The notes under the pieces are model-generated. The model had not been told where the DNA came from, did not search any database, and saw nothing but the letters and a program-made list of their open reading frames with translations. A stretch of 64,000 nt of DNA, taken from assembly GCA_021521415.1 (NCBI GenBank), contig JAIQDT010009230.1:19332-83331 (forward strand), written 5' to 3'. Positions 1 through 10,257 of this stretch are shown here, in pieces. The position numbers and the translations under genes are program-made. This DNA is from Bidens hawaiensis (taxonomy: Eukaryota; Streptophyta; Magnoliopsida; Asterales; Asteraceae). Positions within the stretch are counted from its first letter, which is position 1; every line of letters starts with the position of its first letter.

Positions 1-181
1 TATTACATGTGACGTTCAAACACAAGTTGTCCGAAAACATGAAATGCATGTTATATCGAGTTTAATAAAAAAAACTTTAAAGTCAAATCCATTGCAAATT
101 GTTATCGCGTTTAGGATCTGAGCCTCAACCCATTTCTCAATTAGTATTTAGTCAATAATTAATATGAAACTATATATACAC

Positions 182-2476
182 TGTGACATTCGTCATTTTT
201 CAAACTCAAAAACCTGACCCGTTTTAAAAATTGATATTTTCGGATTTTCATTTGTTAATAAAATGATGAATTTATTGTGTATGTATGTTCATTATGATGC
301 TTACGTTTATAATAATGTTTTATTATTTACGACGTTACAAAATTAATCCCAAATTTCATTTCATATATTTTGAATCTAGACTCTTTTGTTTCTTTCTAGA
401 ACTTTCCTTGATCAAGAAATTTGTCAAATGCTATTAAATTCCCTTGATCCAAGCCTCAAATAATAGCCTTATGACTGTCTTTGTAATTTACTCTCTCCAG
501 CCTTGTTATTAACGATTCTTAACCTATATGGCTATATGTGTTATATACCACCTCTAAGCTTATGCAAATCCTTTACCTCAACCCAATTCACAATCAATTG
601 CTCTCTTGCTAGTAGAATTTTGCTAGTCTTGACTTTAAAGTCAATCATTCAATAACTCTTTCTTTTTCGTTCGTGTATAAATCCTCGAGTAATTATTATT
701 TCATGTTTTCAAAACACATTTTAATCGTAATCATGATGTCAAAACAATTGACACTCATGGTGACGTATCATTATTCGTTAATTGGCTCGTTTAAGCTAAG
801 TTTATAAAAGCTTTATGTTTAAAAGTCACTTTTGCAAACTAATAAACAAGACAAAACTTTTCTAGCATGTCATTTCATTTTATCATTCAAATCATGTTAG
901 ACACAAACCTGACTCAAAACCAAGTTCGTGTCCAACCAAAAACTAAATGCTCGTTTAAACCGTTTTCTTGAATAATGTTCGGTTCAGAAACGAACTCGTT
1001 TAAATTAAGTAATAATTATTATAATCTTTTCCTAAGACTAAAATAAATGAACCTAAAACCAAATAAAAAAACTTTTTAACTTATAACAATTAAATATATC
1101 TTAAACAAACTTTTCGTTTAAGAATTATAAACCGAATATGTTGGTCACATTTTTCTTATTTTCCTCCACCTCATTTTGATCATAGTTATTTATTTATTTA
1201 TTTATATAGGGTCGCCCGTTGAACCGAACTTTGTCGGTTCACTTGCTTAAAACCGTTTTCGCTTATTTGCTCGGCTCGCTTATTAACATGCGAGTTTCTC
1301 ACACCCCTGTTTTTACTTTAATTATTTTAGGGGTAACATATATATCCTAGCAAAACACTTAGGTAGCGTTTGGTATGCAGGAATGACAGGAGGAATGAAA
1401 TTATTCATTATGTGGGAATGAAGAAAGTGGTGTTTGGTTGCTTAACGAAATGGAATCATCCATAACACATGGAATCCCATTCCATCAAAACCATTCATTC
1501 CCATGCCTTTTTTTTCATTCCATTCCTTCATTCCTCACCCTAATTTCTCAACACCACCACCACCTAACAACAACAACCACCACTACCATCGCCACCACCA
1601 CCACCTGACCGCCACTTTCGCCACCACCTTCGCCACCACCACCACCACCTTACCACCAGCGCTGCCGCCACCACTGTCACTGCTTGACCACCACCTCCAT
1701 CGTCACCGCCACCCTACCATCGCCATCACCACCAATGCTACCACCCCCACCACGCCTGACCGCCACCACCGCCATTTTCTTCGCCGGAGCTACCACCACC
1801 AATGTCGCCATTTCAGTTTTTTTAGTAAAAAATATTTATTTTGGGATATGAATATCTTTATTATTTCTATTTCATTCCTACAATTTTTTTTGGATACCAA
1901 ACAACATAAAGTAATTATTCATTTCATTCTCACAGGTTAGCCAAACAAGACAAAGGAATAGTAATGATCCATTTCATTCCCTTTTCATTTCATTACTTTC
2001 AACCAAACATACCCTTAGTATTATTTTATCATCATTGCCTCAAATTACAATTCACATCATAGACTTGTATTTTATTACTTGCTTGTATGAATTTTGCCTC
2101 ATTGAATGATTATTGTTATTATTTATTGTTACCCTATAAGTGCATTACCCTCAATAAGTATGATTATACTCTTCCCTTACTAGTTAGACTTTACGAGAAA
2201 TTCACCAACTATTTATAGTTGACCTCTATTTTATATATATGCTACAATATGAATGTCTGATGAAAATAAAAAACATTAAATTACCTATATGTTATTTTAA
2301 TAAATGATGTAATAATTAGTTTGTTTGTTTGTTTTGATGTTATTTCCGTTTTGAATTTGTGTACTTGAGATATAATATGATAATGATAATATTTCCGCTT
2401 TAATAGTTGTCACATGTGGTTTGAACAATCTATACGTTACGTCCCGAGTAAATCCGTCATCGGTCGGGGTGTGACA
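182..2476 (+). mobile_element. Solo LTR of a Ty3/Gypsy-like element
   Basis: The segment starts TGTGACATTC and ends GGGGTGTGACA, so it has TG...CA ends, and it is flanked on both sides by the 5-bp direct repeat TACAC (177-181 and 2477-2481). No primer site, polypurine tract or coding region adjoins it, which fits a solo LTR left by recombination between two LTRs. Near 2200 it has a stretch (CACCAACTAT..TAGTTGACC) also found near 44850 in the LTR of Gypsy C, so it is probably a distant relative of that Tekay-like family. Without the inserted MITE it is about 1.64 kb. The clade is inferred from the LTR end only. Confidence 0.75.
1362..2014. mobile_element. Harbinger/Tourist-like MITE nested in the solo LTR
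   Basis: The ends are imperfect inverted repeats (left GGTAGCGTTTGGTATG, right end reading inward GGGTATGTTTGGTTG), flanked by the 3-bp duplication TTA at 1359-1361 and 2015-2017. TTA target sites and GGG..GTTTGGT termini are typical of PIF/Harbinger MITEs. The interior is rich in ATTCC/GGAAT and CCACCA low-complexity sequence. The open frame at 1503-1940 is His/Pro/Thr-rich and not a credible protein, so the element is non-autonomous. Confidence 0.75.
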
Positions 2477-2481
2477 TACAC

Positions 2482-2879
2482 TTACACTTCTGGTTTATAT
2501 TTAACAGAAATACTGATATTATATAACATTGAATATTTAAAAAAATAAGTATAAATAATTATGTGGTCTGGTCTGGTTTTATACTGTCGGTTTTTGGTAT
2601 AAACAGTAAACCAAACCGTTCGCTACGGTTTGAAATTATTGAAATCGATCAACCGAAACTTGAGAAAGAAAACCGAATCGGTCACCGGTTGAACATATAC
2701 GTTAGCGCCCCTAACTATAAGTACAAACTAACCTTTATGGTCTTATTTTTGAATGACTAACGAATAAAGTCTATGTATTTGGGGTAACCCAATGTTAAAA
2801 GGCGAACACATATGTCCGCAACCGCATAAAACGTTGAGTAGCCTAAACCCACCATCTTCTATTCAAAGGAAAGCCACTA
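2482..2879. other. Unassigned AT-rich spacer
   Basis: I see no gene, RNA or recognisable mobile element here. The only long open frame (2563-2760) has no recognisable content. Confidence 0.5.
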
Positions 2880-3000
2880 CCTAAAAGACCTACTGTGATA
2901 AAACCCGGTTAAGATCGAATTCGAACTTGAGACCTTGCGATCTCAAGCCCAAATAATCATTTTTCTACAATGCCAATTAAGCTAAAGCTCATTCGCAAAC
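2880..3000 (-). mobile_element. tRNA-derived SINE fragment
   Basis: Read on the minus strand, the sequence has a tRNA-like A box (TAGCTTAATTGGC, near 2980-2965) and, about 40 bases on, a B box (CAAGTTCGAATTC, near 2930). This is the internal RNA polymerase III promoter layout of a tRNA-derived SINE. I cannot see clear target site duplications or a tail, so the limits are approximate and it may be a truncated copy. Confidence 0.5.
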
Positions 3001-3035
3001 CTTATGGTGTACTTGTAAGTTTGATACCCTATATA

Positions 3036-3036
3036 A

Positions 3037-3072
<36 letters not shown>
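3036..3072. repeat. (ATT)n microsatellite
   Basis: About twelve uninterrupted ATT units lie directly left of the target duplication of the next SINE. Confidence 0.95.
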
Positions 3073-3075
<3 letters not shown>

Positions 3076-3091
3076 AGGTAACATGCCACAA

Positions 3092-3411
3092 CCACTTGGG
3101 CTAGCTTAAGTGGCCAGCCAAATGATGGATAAAAACTTGAAGTCGGTTGGCCTCTCAAGTTCGAATCTTGATGGCGACACGAGTTTTTTATTAGAGTGTC
3201 CCTTCCCAGAGAGCTTGCTCTTGTGGGCGGACAACTCCTGTCAAGTGGCAGGGGGCTCGAAATTTTCTCGTGGAACGCCTAGCCAAACTCGGATGTCAAG
3301 CGTGGGCCCAGTTAAGACAGCATAGTCTTGGCCCGAGTGGGGCGGTTGGGGCTCTCTCTGAGAGCTGTGGCTGAATATTCAACCACTATGAAAGTCACCG
3401 TTCCAAAAAAA
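3092..3411 (+). mobile_element. tRNA-derived SINE with intact target site duplication
   Basis: The 320-bp body is flanked by perfect 17-bp direct repeats (3075-3091 and 3412-3428). An A box lies at 3102-3113 (TAGCTTAAGTGG) and a B box at 3158-3168 (AGTTCGAATCT), spaced as in a tRNA gene, and the 3' end is a short poly(A). The open frame inside (3110-3325) is incidental. The perfect duplication argues for a fairly young insertion. It does not look like a functional tRNA because the acceptor stem is missing. Confidence 0.88.
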
Positions 3412-3428
3412 AAGGTAACATGCCACAA

Positions 3429-3926
3429 TACGCGTGCGTGTTGAACGCTTTTACGTCTAAATGTTGTTTTGGGTTAAATGTCCGGCCGCAACGAGCTAAT
3501 CTTTTTTACATAGGCTTTCAGATATTATGCACGTCTTTTCAACCACGCGTGAGTTTACGTTGAAGATTTTGTTTTATAAAATGAGTGGGTTTACATAGAA
3601 GATTGCGATTTCATAAACGGCTTCGTTCACGTCGCATAGCGCGGTTTGTTAAATTGCACGTTTTAGTTTAATTTTAAAGATGATGATGATGTGGATATTA
3701 AAAACATGATGTGAAATGTGAATACTATTAATCGTAGCAAAAATTCTAGTGGTATATTAAAGTTCCATAGTAAATATTTTAAAGAATTTGACTAACACAA
3801 TGAAAATCAATAATGTAAAAGTATAGTTAAGGTTAACGACCCAACAAGGCCGGTACATGCCAAAGCAAAAGAGCATATGTATTAATCAAGCTGCTCAGTA
3901 GCCACCTAAAACCATCAACTGCATCA
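3429..3926. other. Intergenic DNA upstream of the peptide gene
   Basis: No coding potential or mobile element is recognised. The right end is likely to be distal promoter of the gene at 4098. Confidence 0.5.
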
Positions 3927-4027
3927 TCTCCACGTGCTTCCCATGCAGATTAATCCCGGATCAAGTTCTACTATAAATCAACCTAGCTCCTAGCGACTAT
4001 GAATTCTCTCCACGTGCTTCCCATGCA
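3927..4027 (+). promoter_or_regulatory. Seed-type promoter motifs: duplicated G-box/RY module plus TATA box
   Basis: A block reading TCTCCACGTGCTTCCCATGCA occurs twice (about 3927-3947 and 4007-4027). Each copy holds a G-box/ABRE core CACGTG (3931-3936, 4011-4016) and an RY element CATGCA (3942-3947, 4022-4027). A TATA box (TATAAAT, 3972-3978) lies between the copies. G-box plus RY is the known combination in promoters of seed storage proteins such as 2S albumins. The second copy may fall in the 5' leader, depending on where transcription starts. Seed expression is inferred. Confidence 0.55.
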
Positions 4028-4097
4028 AATCCACTGTTGTGTACTATATGTAAAGCAACTTCCGACCATCAGCAACGTACTATCAAGTGTTAGAACA

Positions 4098-4397
4098 ATG
4101 ACAAAACTTGCACTTTTCGCACTTACCTTCATTGCCATCGTAGGATTTTCTGCGGTGTCTGCCATCAGAACCACCACCATCACATCTACCAATGGGGCGT
4201 GTTGTATTGACGGCCTCGTAAAGCCCAGGAGTGACAACGGGGCGTGCTGTATTGACTGCCTGAACAAGCCCACGATAGTCAACGGGGCGTGTTGTATTGA
4301 CGGTCTGAACAAGCCCAATGGGGCGTGTTGGCTGCCCCCTTGTCTTGACGGCATGAACAAGGCGCCTAGGAGCGATAACGGGGTCTTGACGGCATAA
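4098..4397 (+). CDS. Secreted tandem-repeat peptide precursor, PawS-like (candidate cyclic peptide precursor)
   Basis: The 99-residue product begins with a clear signal peptide (residues 1-22, ending ..FSAVSA). I chose the ATG at 4098 (AACAATGAC context) because an upstream in-frame ATG at 3999 would put 33 unrelated residues ahead of it. After a short IRTTTITST spacer come four units: N-GACCID-GLVKP, N-GACCID-CLNKP, N-GACCID-GLNKP and N-GACWLPPCLD-GMNKAP (Asn at 32, 47, 62, 74). Each peptide starts with Gly after Asn and ends with Asp before Gly-Leu/Met (Cys-Leu in unit 2). That is the processing pattern of asparaginyl endopeptidase in PawS preproalbumins, where the sunflower inhibitor SFTI-1 is cut out and cyclised before a GLDNP-like tail. 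Unlike PawS1, no 2S albumin domain follows. A fifth unit is cut short (NGVLTA, stop 4395-4397). The secreted Cys-repeat nature is clear; the PawS link is inference. Confidence 0.7.
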   Translation: MTKLALFALTFIAIVGFSAVSAIRTTTITSTNGACCIDGLVKPRSDNGACCIDCLNKPTIVNGACCIDGLNKPNGACWLPPCLDGMNKAPRSDNGVLTA

Positions 4398-4595
4398 ATA
4401 AGCCCACGAGTGACGTTTTGGGAATCGTGGAGACGTTGCTTTGCTGAGTTTATTTAGTTTATGTTTTCTATTAGTCAGTAACGTTGGTAATTTGTGTTAA
4501 AGATGGCCCACTTTTCAGTCAGTCATGATTGTTTTGGACTCAGTTTGTTGTTTGTTTCGTTTTCCCGTATTTCCTGTACTTCTGTTCTGTAATAT

Positions 4596-6395
4596 TATTT
4601 TTTTTTGGGTCAATGTTCATTGGTTAATTATTAATAGATGATGTTTACATCGGGACAATTACAGACTAACGGCAGATAGACGGGCAACAAGCTGCGCCGC
4701 TACCCCCTTCTGAATAGCAAACCCTACCCTACTAAATACAACGTTCCCTTTAGCATGGGCGGAGTTACTGCTGACCACCTGCTGAACCCGCTTAAGGAAC
4801 TGAACCGCGTCAGGGCCAAGAGCGCCAAAGGTGTCAAAAGCAAACGGTATGAACACGTGCTGATTCTCAAGGCAAGCTTTCTCGTGCTTAGCTACTTTAC
4901 TCGCCTCTGCCTTGTTTATCGCATGACCCACCACAAACCCATGGCCCCGTAGCCCAACGAGGGGGGACACACCTGTCAAATCAACGCACGCGTGCTTCCC
5001 TTTTTCCCATCCAATAACAAGAATGTCAGCGGGTCGTAGGGTTGATCTCCCATCTAAAGGGTCGGTTAAGAAGTTCACCGGGGCTTCCTTTTTTGCCGAG
5101 ATCCCGGCCCGCTTAAGGACGTCGTAAAGCACATCTCGAACTAGATCATGCCGATATTTAAAGCCTGGTAATTCTTTGCAATGGACTGCATGCTCCCCAA
5201 AAGAATCAAAACAAGCCTTTCGGCATACGGGACACGGGTCATCCACCGGGAAAAGGGGTACCATCAACTGGTATTTGAGGATGGCCCGATATTCCACTGG
5301 CCACATACAATGCCCTAAACCTTCAATGGGAACAACTGACAGAAAATCCTGAGCGTGAGGGGCACGTAAACACTCAAACACGGCTCGCTGCCGCGGGGAC
5401 AAAGCGAACTTCTCTTCAACTGTCTTGACGATTTCACCATATAAGGCATTCGCCAAAATTTTCTGGGCTTTAGGAGGGGCGGTGTCTTTAAAGTCGAAAC
5501 CGCCAAGATCAAGATCAGGAAGAGAATTATGCAGGGTATCCAACGCACCCCTATAATCAGAGTCAAACAACCCACCCCCACACTCCCGTAGGATGTGGTC
5601 TTGAAGAACCCAAGATTGGGCCCTTGAAGCCACAAAAGCGTAGGAAGAGGCATCCTCGGCCGAGCAAATCCCAAGACCCCCAAAACGGGTTGGGAGGGAA
5701 GCTAACCTCCATTGGAGGTCCCCAAAAAAGGCACCACCACAAACAACAATGTCTTCGATCGCTTTCCGAAGACCCGTGTCAAAAACAGAGACGGCTTCTC
5801 TGACATAGGAAGGCTGACACGTCCTAAACCCAAACAGTAGTTTAGCGACCCCCATACACGAACGAAGCAAGAGGAGTTCACTTTGAGGGTCACGAAGGCC
5901 TTTGAGGCATTCCATCAGCTCAACCGCACGTTTTGCTCTTTTTAGGGCCAAGCCACTAATAAACTCCTCGTTTCTACTGACAGCACCACACAAAAGTTTC
6001 ACACCATGCACCGGCCTACCAATCTCTCGTGGAAATAAACCCTCTTGAGTCTTCGCCCCATCACATGTAGGCCAAAAAACTTCAGTTTTTTTTGATGTTG
6101 AGAAGGAGGCCCAAAGAGGGGCCCTCCACTCTGATGATGTCTAAAGCCTTGGCAACCTGAGTAGCGTCTCCAATAAGGGTCCCATCATCCAGGTACCAGG
6201 CGTGAAAAAGAAGCTTACAGCGATCTCTGATCCGGTGGACAAGGGGGTGTAAAACAAGGGCAAACAGGAGAGGCCCTAAGGGATCCCCTTGTTGAACCCC
6301 TGTGGAAGACCAAATATTATCATTTCCCACATAAAGCCTAGCTGGTTGCCCGTATAAAAAATCAACCCAAGCAGAGATGGATGGACACATTTTCC
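4596..6395 (-). mobile_element. 5'-truncated non-LTR retrotransposon
   Basis: The minus strand carries the C-terminal part of a reverse transcriptase, then a Cys/His motif and nuclease-like domain. After the stop (4659) there is about 55 bases of 3' UTR and a poly(A)-like run (poly(T) on the plus strand near 4599-4607). The 5' end, near 6395, falls inside the RT domain, as expected for target-primed reverse transcription that stopped early. I did not find a convincing target duplication, so both limits are approximate. It ends about 200 bases downstream of the peptide gene. Confidence 0.65.
4659..6390 (-). pseudogene. Reverse transcriptase C-terminal fragment with CCHC and nuclease-like domain
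   Basis: The upstream part (6390-6082) shows RT motifs STGVQQGDPLGPLLF and the catalytic AWYLDDGTLIG. A run of eight T (6086-6093, plus strand) shifts the frame and ends that part. The second part (about 6079-4659) stays open for over 450 codons. It carries CPVCRKACFDSFGEHAVHC, a CCHC-type motif, followed by RPADILVIGW...HACVDLTG, which resembles the PD-(D/E)xK core of restriction-like endonucleases in R2-type non-LTR elements. RT identity is certain; the endonuclease reading is inference. The product cannot be made whole because of the shift and the missing N-terminus. Confidence 0.75.
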
Positions 6396-7311
6396 TTACC
6401 TCATTTAAAAATAATTGTTGTGATCTAGCAAAATATTCAACTAGCAGATAACTTTTGACCAGTGAGTACCCAAACCACTATTAAAAACGTTACTGTATCA
6501 TGCAAGAGCATTCTCATCCAATCCTCTAAAAGTATGCATGTGAGGGAAGTTTGCAAATTATAGTATCTTCACCTGTGCTCTGCAGCTGGCCTTTTGAGTA
6601 CATACAATGAACGTCTAAAGTGTTCTTGTTAGTCATCTTCATCCTTTGATTGGTTTCGCTGCTTACGTGGAAGTGATTGTGTTGCGCTATTGATTACCAT
6701 GTTGTATTAGTTCATATAATGATGATCATTGACCGTCTTTGCCCTTTAACGGAACAAAAAGGGTGATGTCCTAACTTTGATAAGAACCCGAAAACATTAT
6801 TATAATAATGTCTGTAGTAATGTTACATACTGCTTATTTGGGGAGATAAGTAACTACTATATATGCAACTAGTAGCTACTATCATATTAACATTCACATT
6901 TATGCTACCGAGTAACTATTATCATACTAATAGTTACATAAGATTATGGTTCACTCTTACGTGAGTATTGTAAAATGTTTGAACAAATTAATGCCCAAAT
7001 GAGACTGTAATTTTCCATATTGTTCAGTTGTGTAAGATAATAAACTACTGAAGATCCATATAAAATGTGAAATGTCTAAGGTAATACATAAAATGGTTAT
7101 TGGTCTCTAGTTTCGAGTAGGCAATACATATCAACTATCAGGCCTTTCCAAAACCATAGCTAGATCATTCTTATTGTAAATGCAACTAAAATCGTCAACC
7201 AATAATCGAGTTATGAATCTTCAAAAAAACATTAGTGGTCATAGCTCAATATCGTTTACCAGCAGTTTAATGGATCCACATCTCCTATTGTTGTTGCCCA
7301 ATATCCTCTAA
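6396..7311. other. AT-rich intergenic DNA, nothing recognised
   Basis: No open frame, repeat end or RNA signal that I can support. Confidence 0.5.
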
Positions 7312-9426
7312 CTAGTTTGAGGCCCGTGTATTACACGGGTAATTGATGACAAATTTGTACTTTAACCATTAAGTAAAATATAGTTAACAAAATGATCATA
7401 TATTTTATACAGTTACAATTTACATTAAAATTACAGAAATAAGATTACACAAATATGTTACAAATAAGTAAAGCAGTCCTTGTACACTACATTTGTGATT
7501 GTCCTTGTTTATCACAAATCAAATCTTTAGTCCATGTCCATGTCTGCTTATAACTCTTAATAAGGTAGCATATAGGTATGTTTATAACTCTTTATATAGC
7601 CACGTATAATTATCGGTGTGATCAATAAGATTCTTCAAGTACATGCAATCCCTAGATATATGATAATATATCCATGAAACTAACAAAAAAATATTCTTAC
7701 ATATAAAATATCATACATGTTAATCAGTTAATATATATAATGTCATTTGAGATCATGTGCTCATATTTATCCCAAAACATGATTATCCAAAAAACCAGAT
7801 TACCTGAACTTTGATAATATAGCCATCCTTATAATTTTTAGAATTTAAAATTGATTGCTCATGATAAATTTGTTGTCATTAATATTCTGTGCATGACAAA
7901 TATTTACTTGATTTTATATTTTACAATTAACAATTTTATAATCAAGCAACATATAAAACCGGAAATTAATATATAACAAAATGATTTTTTTTTCCATTTC
8001 ATATTAATGGAAAATGACAACGACATACTAACCTTAAAGTTATGTTCGAATAAAAGTGATTATTCTGAGTTATTAGAATTATAAAAGATTTAAAGTTGCA
8101 GAAAGTGAATGTAGTGGTTCTTATTTATAATAGTTGAAAGTATTGTATAAGGAATGTTTAAATTTTGAATACTAATCACCTGTCACTTGTTAATATTATG
8201 GGAGTTGTTGGAATATTTAATTAATCGATATATATATATATATATATTAAAAACTTATAGAAAAAAAACAAAGATTTCGAATTTGTTGGAAGCATGGTAA
8301 ATGACTTTTAACCGGATTAATTATTTTTTTAAAATTAATGTGAAAATATATTTTCTGAAGCATTTTGGTCTAAATTATAAAAGAAAATATTCAAAACTAA
8401 ATATTGATTTCTTATTGCTAAAACTCTTTATACTACACAAAAAAATCATATAAATAAATGACATATACTTCATATAGTAAATTGGTATACATATAAATTA
8501 TAAATATATGGGTTGGTATCATTTAAAAACTATAAAAAAGTTCTTACTCTTAGAAACTCAACAGAATCAAACTTTTTGAAATTTTTTTTATACATTAACA
8601 TTATTTTAGAGTAGTTTTATCATATTTTATATAAACAAATTTTGATTATATATATTAATCACAAGTTTACATATGTGTAAAATTTATGTACCAACAAATA
8701 TACATAGGTGTAAAATAAAACATAGATATGTATAAAAAACTATTTTTCAAAATTGTTATCTTAAATATAGATATAAAACATTGATAAAACTACACTCAAA
8801 TAACATTAACATACAAAAAATTTTATAAAAAAGCGTTAGTTTTCAAGGGTTTCTTTAAGTTCTTAAATAATTTAACAGTTCTGTAATGATACTCATCCAT
8901 AAATATATAATTCAACTTCAATAATTTAATGCTAAACACCAAGATATATAATATGTATTATCTATGTTGGCGATATTTATACAAAACGTTTGGAGAAAAT
9001 TAAGAAAACACACATTTTCCCGAGTTTAAATGCATATGAGAAGATTTTAAATCCAACTTTGAAACCAATATTATATAAAAAATTATGCACTGTTGCTCGA
9101 ATCCCAGTTTAAAAAACAATTTGTAGTTTATCATACAAATCCAAATTATTCGACAATAATGTACATTTATTTTCTTTAATTTGCAATTACATATGACTTT
9201 AAAATTATATTCTAACAAACCTGTAACGTAAATTTTAATATTTCCTTATTTCACAATTAATGCTAATGAATGAATCAATTAGGATTTACATATAATAAAA
9301 TCAAACTTGAATTCATATATTGACATAGCTTAAAATATAAGTACCATATATTGAAATAAGTGAAAAGTATGTAAGGAGGGCTATGAGGATGACAAGTGGT
9401 AAAATTAAGTAGACTTTTATTATAGA
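7312..9426 (-). mobile_element. Non-autonomous Helitron
   Basis: Read on the minus strand, the element begins TCTATAATAAAAG (near 9426) and ends CTAG (7315-7312). Eleven bases inside that end is a perfect 7-bp hairpin, CCCGTGT-AAT-ACACGGG (plus 7323-7339). The base before TC is A and the base after CTAG is T, the A/T insertion site of Helitrons, and there is no target duplication, as expected. The 2.1-kb interior is AT-rich, contains a (TA)n run near 8229-8248 and encodes no Rep/helicase. It would therefore depend on an autonomous partner. Confidence 0.8.
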
Positions 9427-10244
9427 TTTTCTATTTGATGCTCATAATTCTTAAAACGAAAACCAATAAGCTCATTATATAAATAGATCAAAAAAACTAA
9501 TGAACCATTATGGACCAAATGAAGTGACTATCAAATCATATGATTAGTTGACTAAAGCAGCTAGGGATATGTAAGCAATATATTAGTATTATGAAAATGA
9601 ACATGCACACTTTATATCAAACATGCAGATTTTCAATTCCATGTACTGTAAGCATTTTGATTAATTGTTGAATAAATGAACGGGATTTTTCTCTTAAAGG
9701 TAGTCCATGTGACCTAAGGAAAGTTTAAGCAGTTTAAATAGTAACAGTAGCTTCGTCAAGAAGATGAGTAAAGACATCATATATAGAATAAACTTACTTC
9801 AGAAATTGAAAATTAATTAAATAAAGAGAGACAGTATTACCCATCATCATTTGTTGAGATGGAAATATTTCCCTGTGTTACCGCAGCAGTTTAGTCTATC
9901 AAATAAAACCAGAAAATTAGCTCAAAGTCGGCATGCAGGCGTTACCAAGTCACCAGCAGGTTTTTTCGAACAACCCTAATGAAATCAAGATACATACAAT
10001 CTAGATGCTAAAAATCTAATTCTTCATGCAAATCAATTCCCAAACTCAACTAATAATTCCCAAATTTCCCCCAAGTAGCAAATTCATTTCAAAATACATT
10101 TGGTTTCAAGAAAATTAACGAAAATTCAACTCAAACAAAGGTAAATTAAAGAAAAAAAAGAAAAAAAGAAAAAAAAGGGTACTTAAATCAATAAAAAAAT
10201 CTGATCGAAAACCGGTAGAAACAAAGTCAGCAAGAGGAATTTCG
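9427..10244. other. Intergenic DNA, nothing recognised
   Basis: AT-rich sequence with an A-rich tract near 10141-10180. No gene or element ends seen. Confidence 0.5.
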
Positions 10245-10257
10245 CAAATAGGTTGAT

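Noticed and set aside
1503..1940. 145-codon open frame rich in His, Pro and Thr
   Set aside because: It is made of CCACCA-type low-complexity DNA inside a MITE and has no start context or domain.
3102..3168. Possible tRNA gene from A and B boxes
   Set aside because: No acceptor stem or anticodon arm can be drawn. The boxes belong to a SINE with a poly(A) end and target duplications.
3110..3325. 71-codon open frame
   Set aside because: It lies wholly inside the tRNA-derived SINE at 3092-3411.
3999..4097. Upstream in-frame ATG extending the peptide gene by 33 residues
   Set aside because: The extension is unrelated to a signal peptide and lies too close to the TATA box at 3972. The ATG at 4098 starts directly at the signal peptide.
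3983..4360. 125-codon minus-strand open frame with repeats
   Set aside because: Antisense shadow of the tandem peptide repeats. The plus strand has the signal peptide, start context and promoter.
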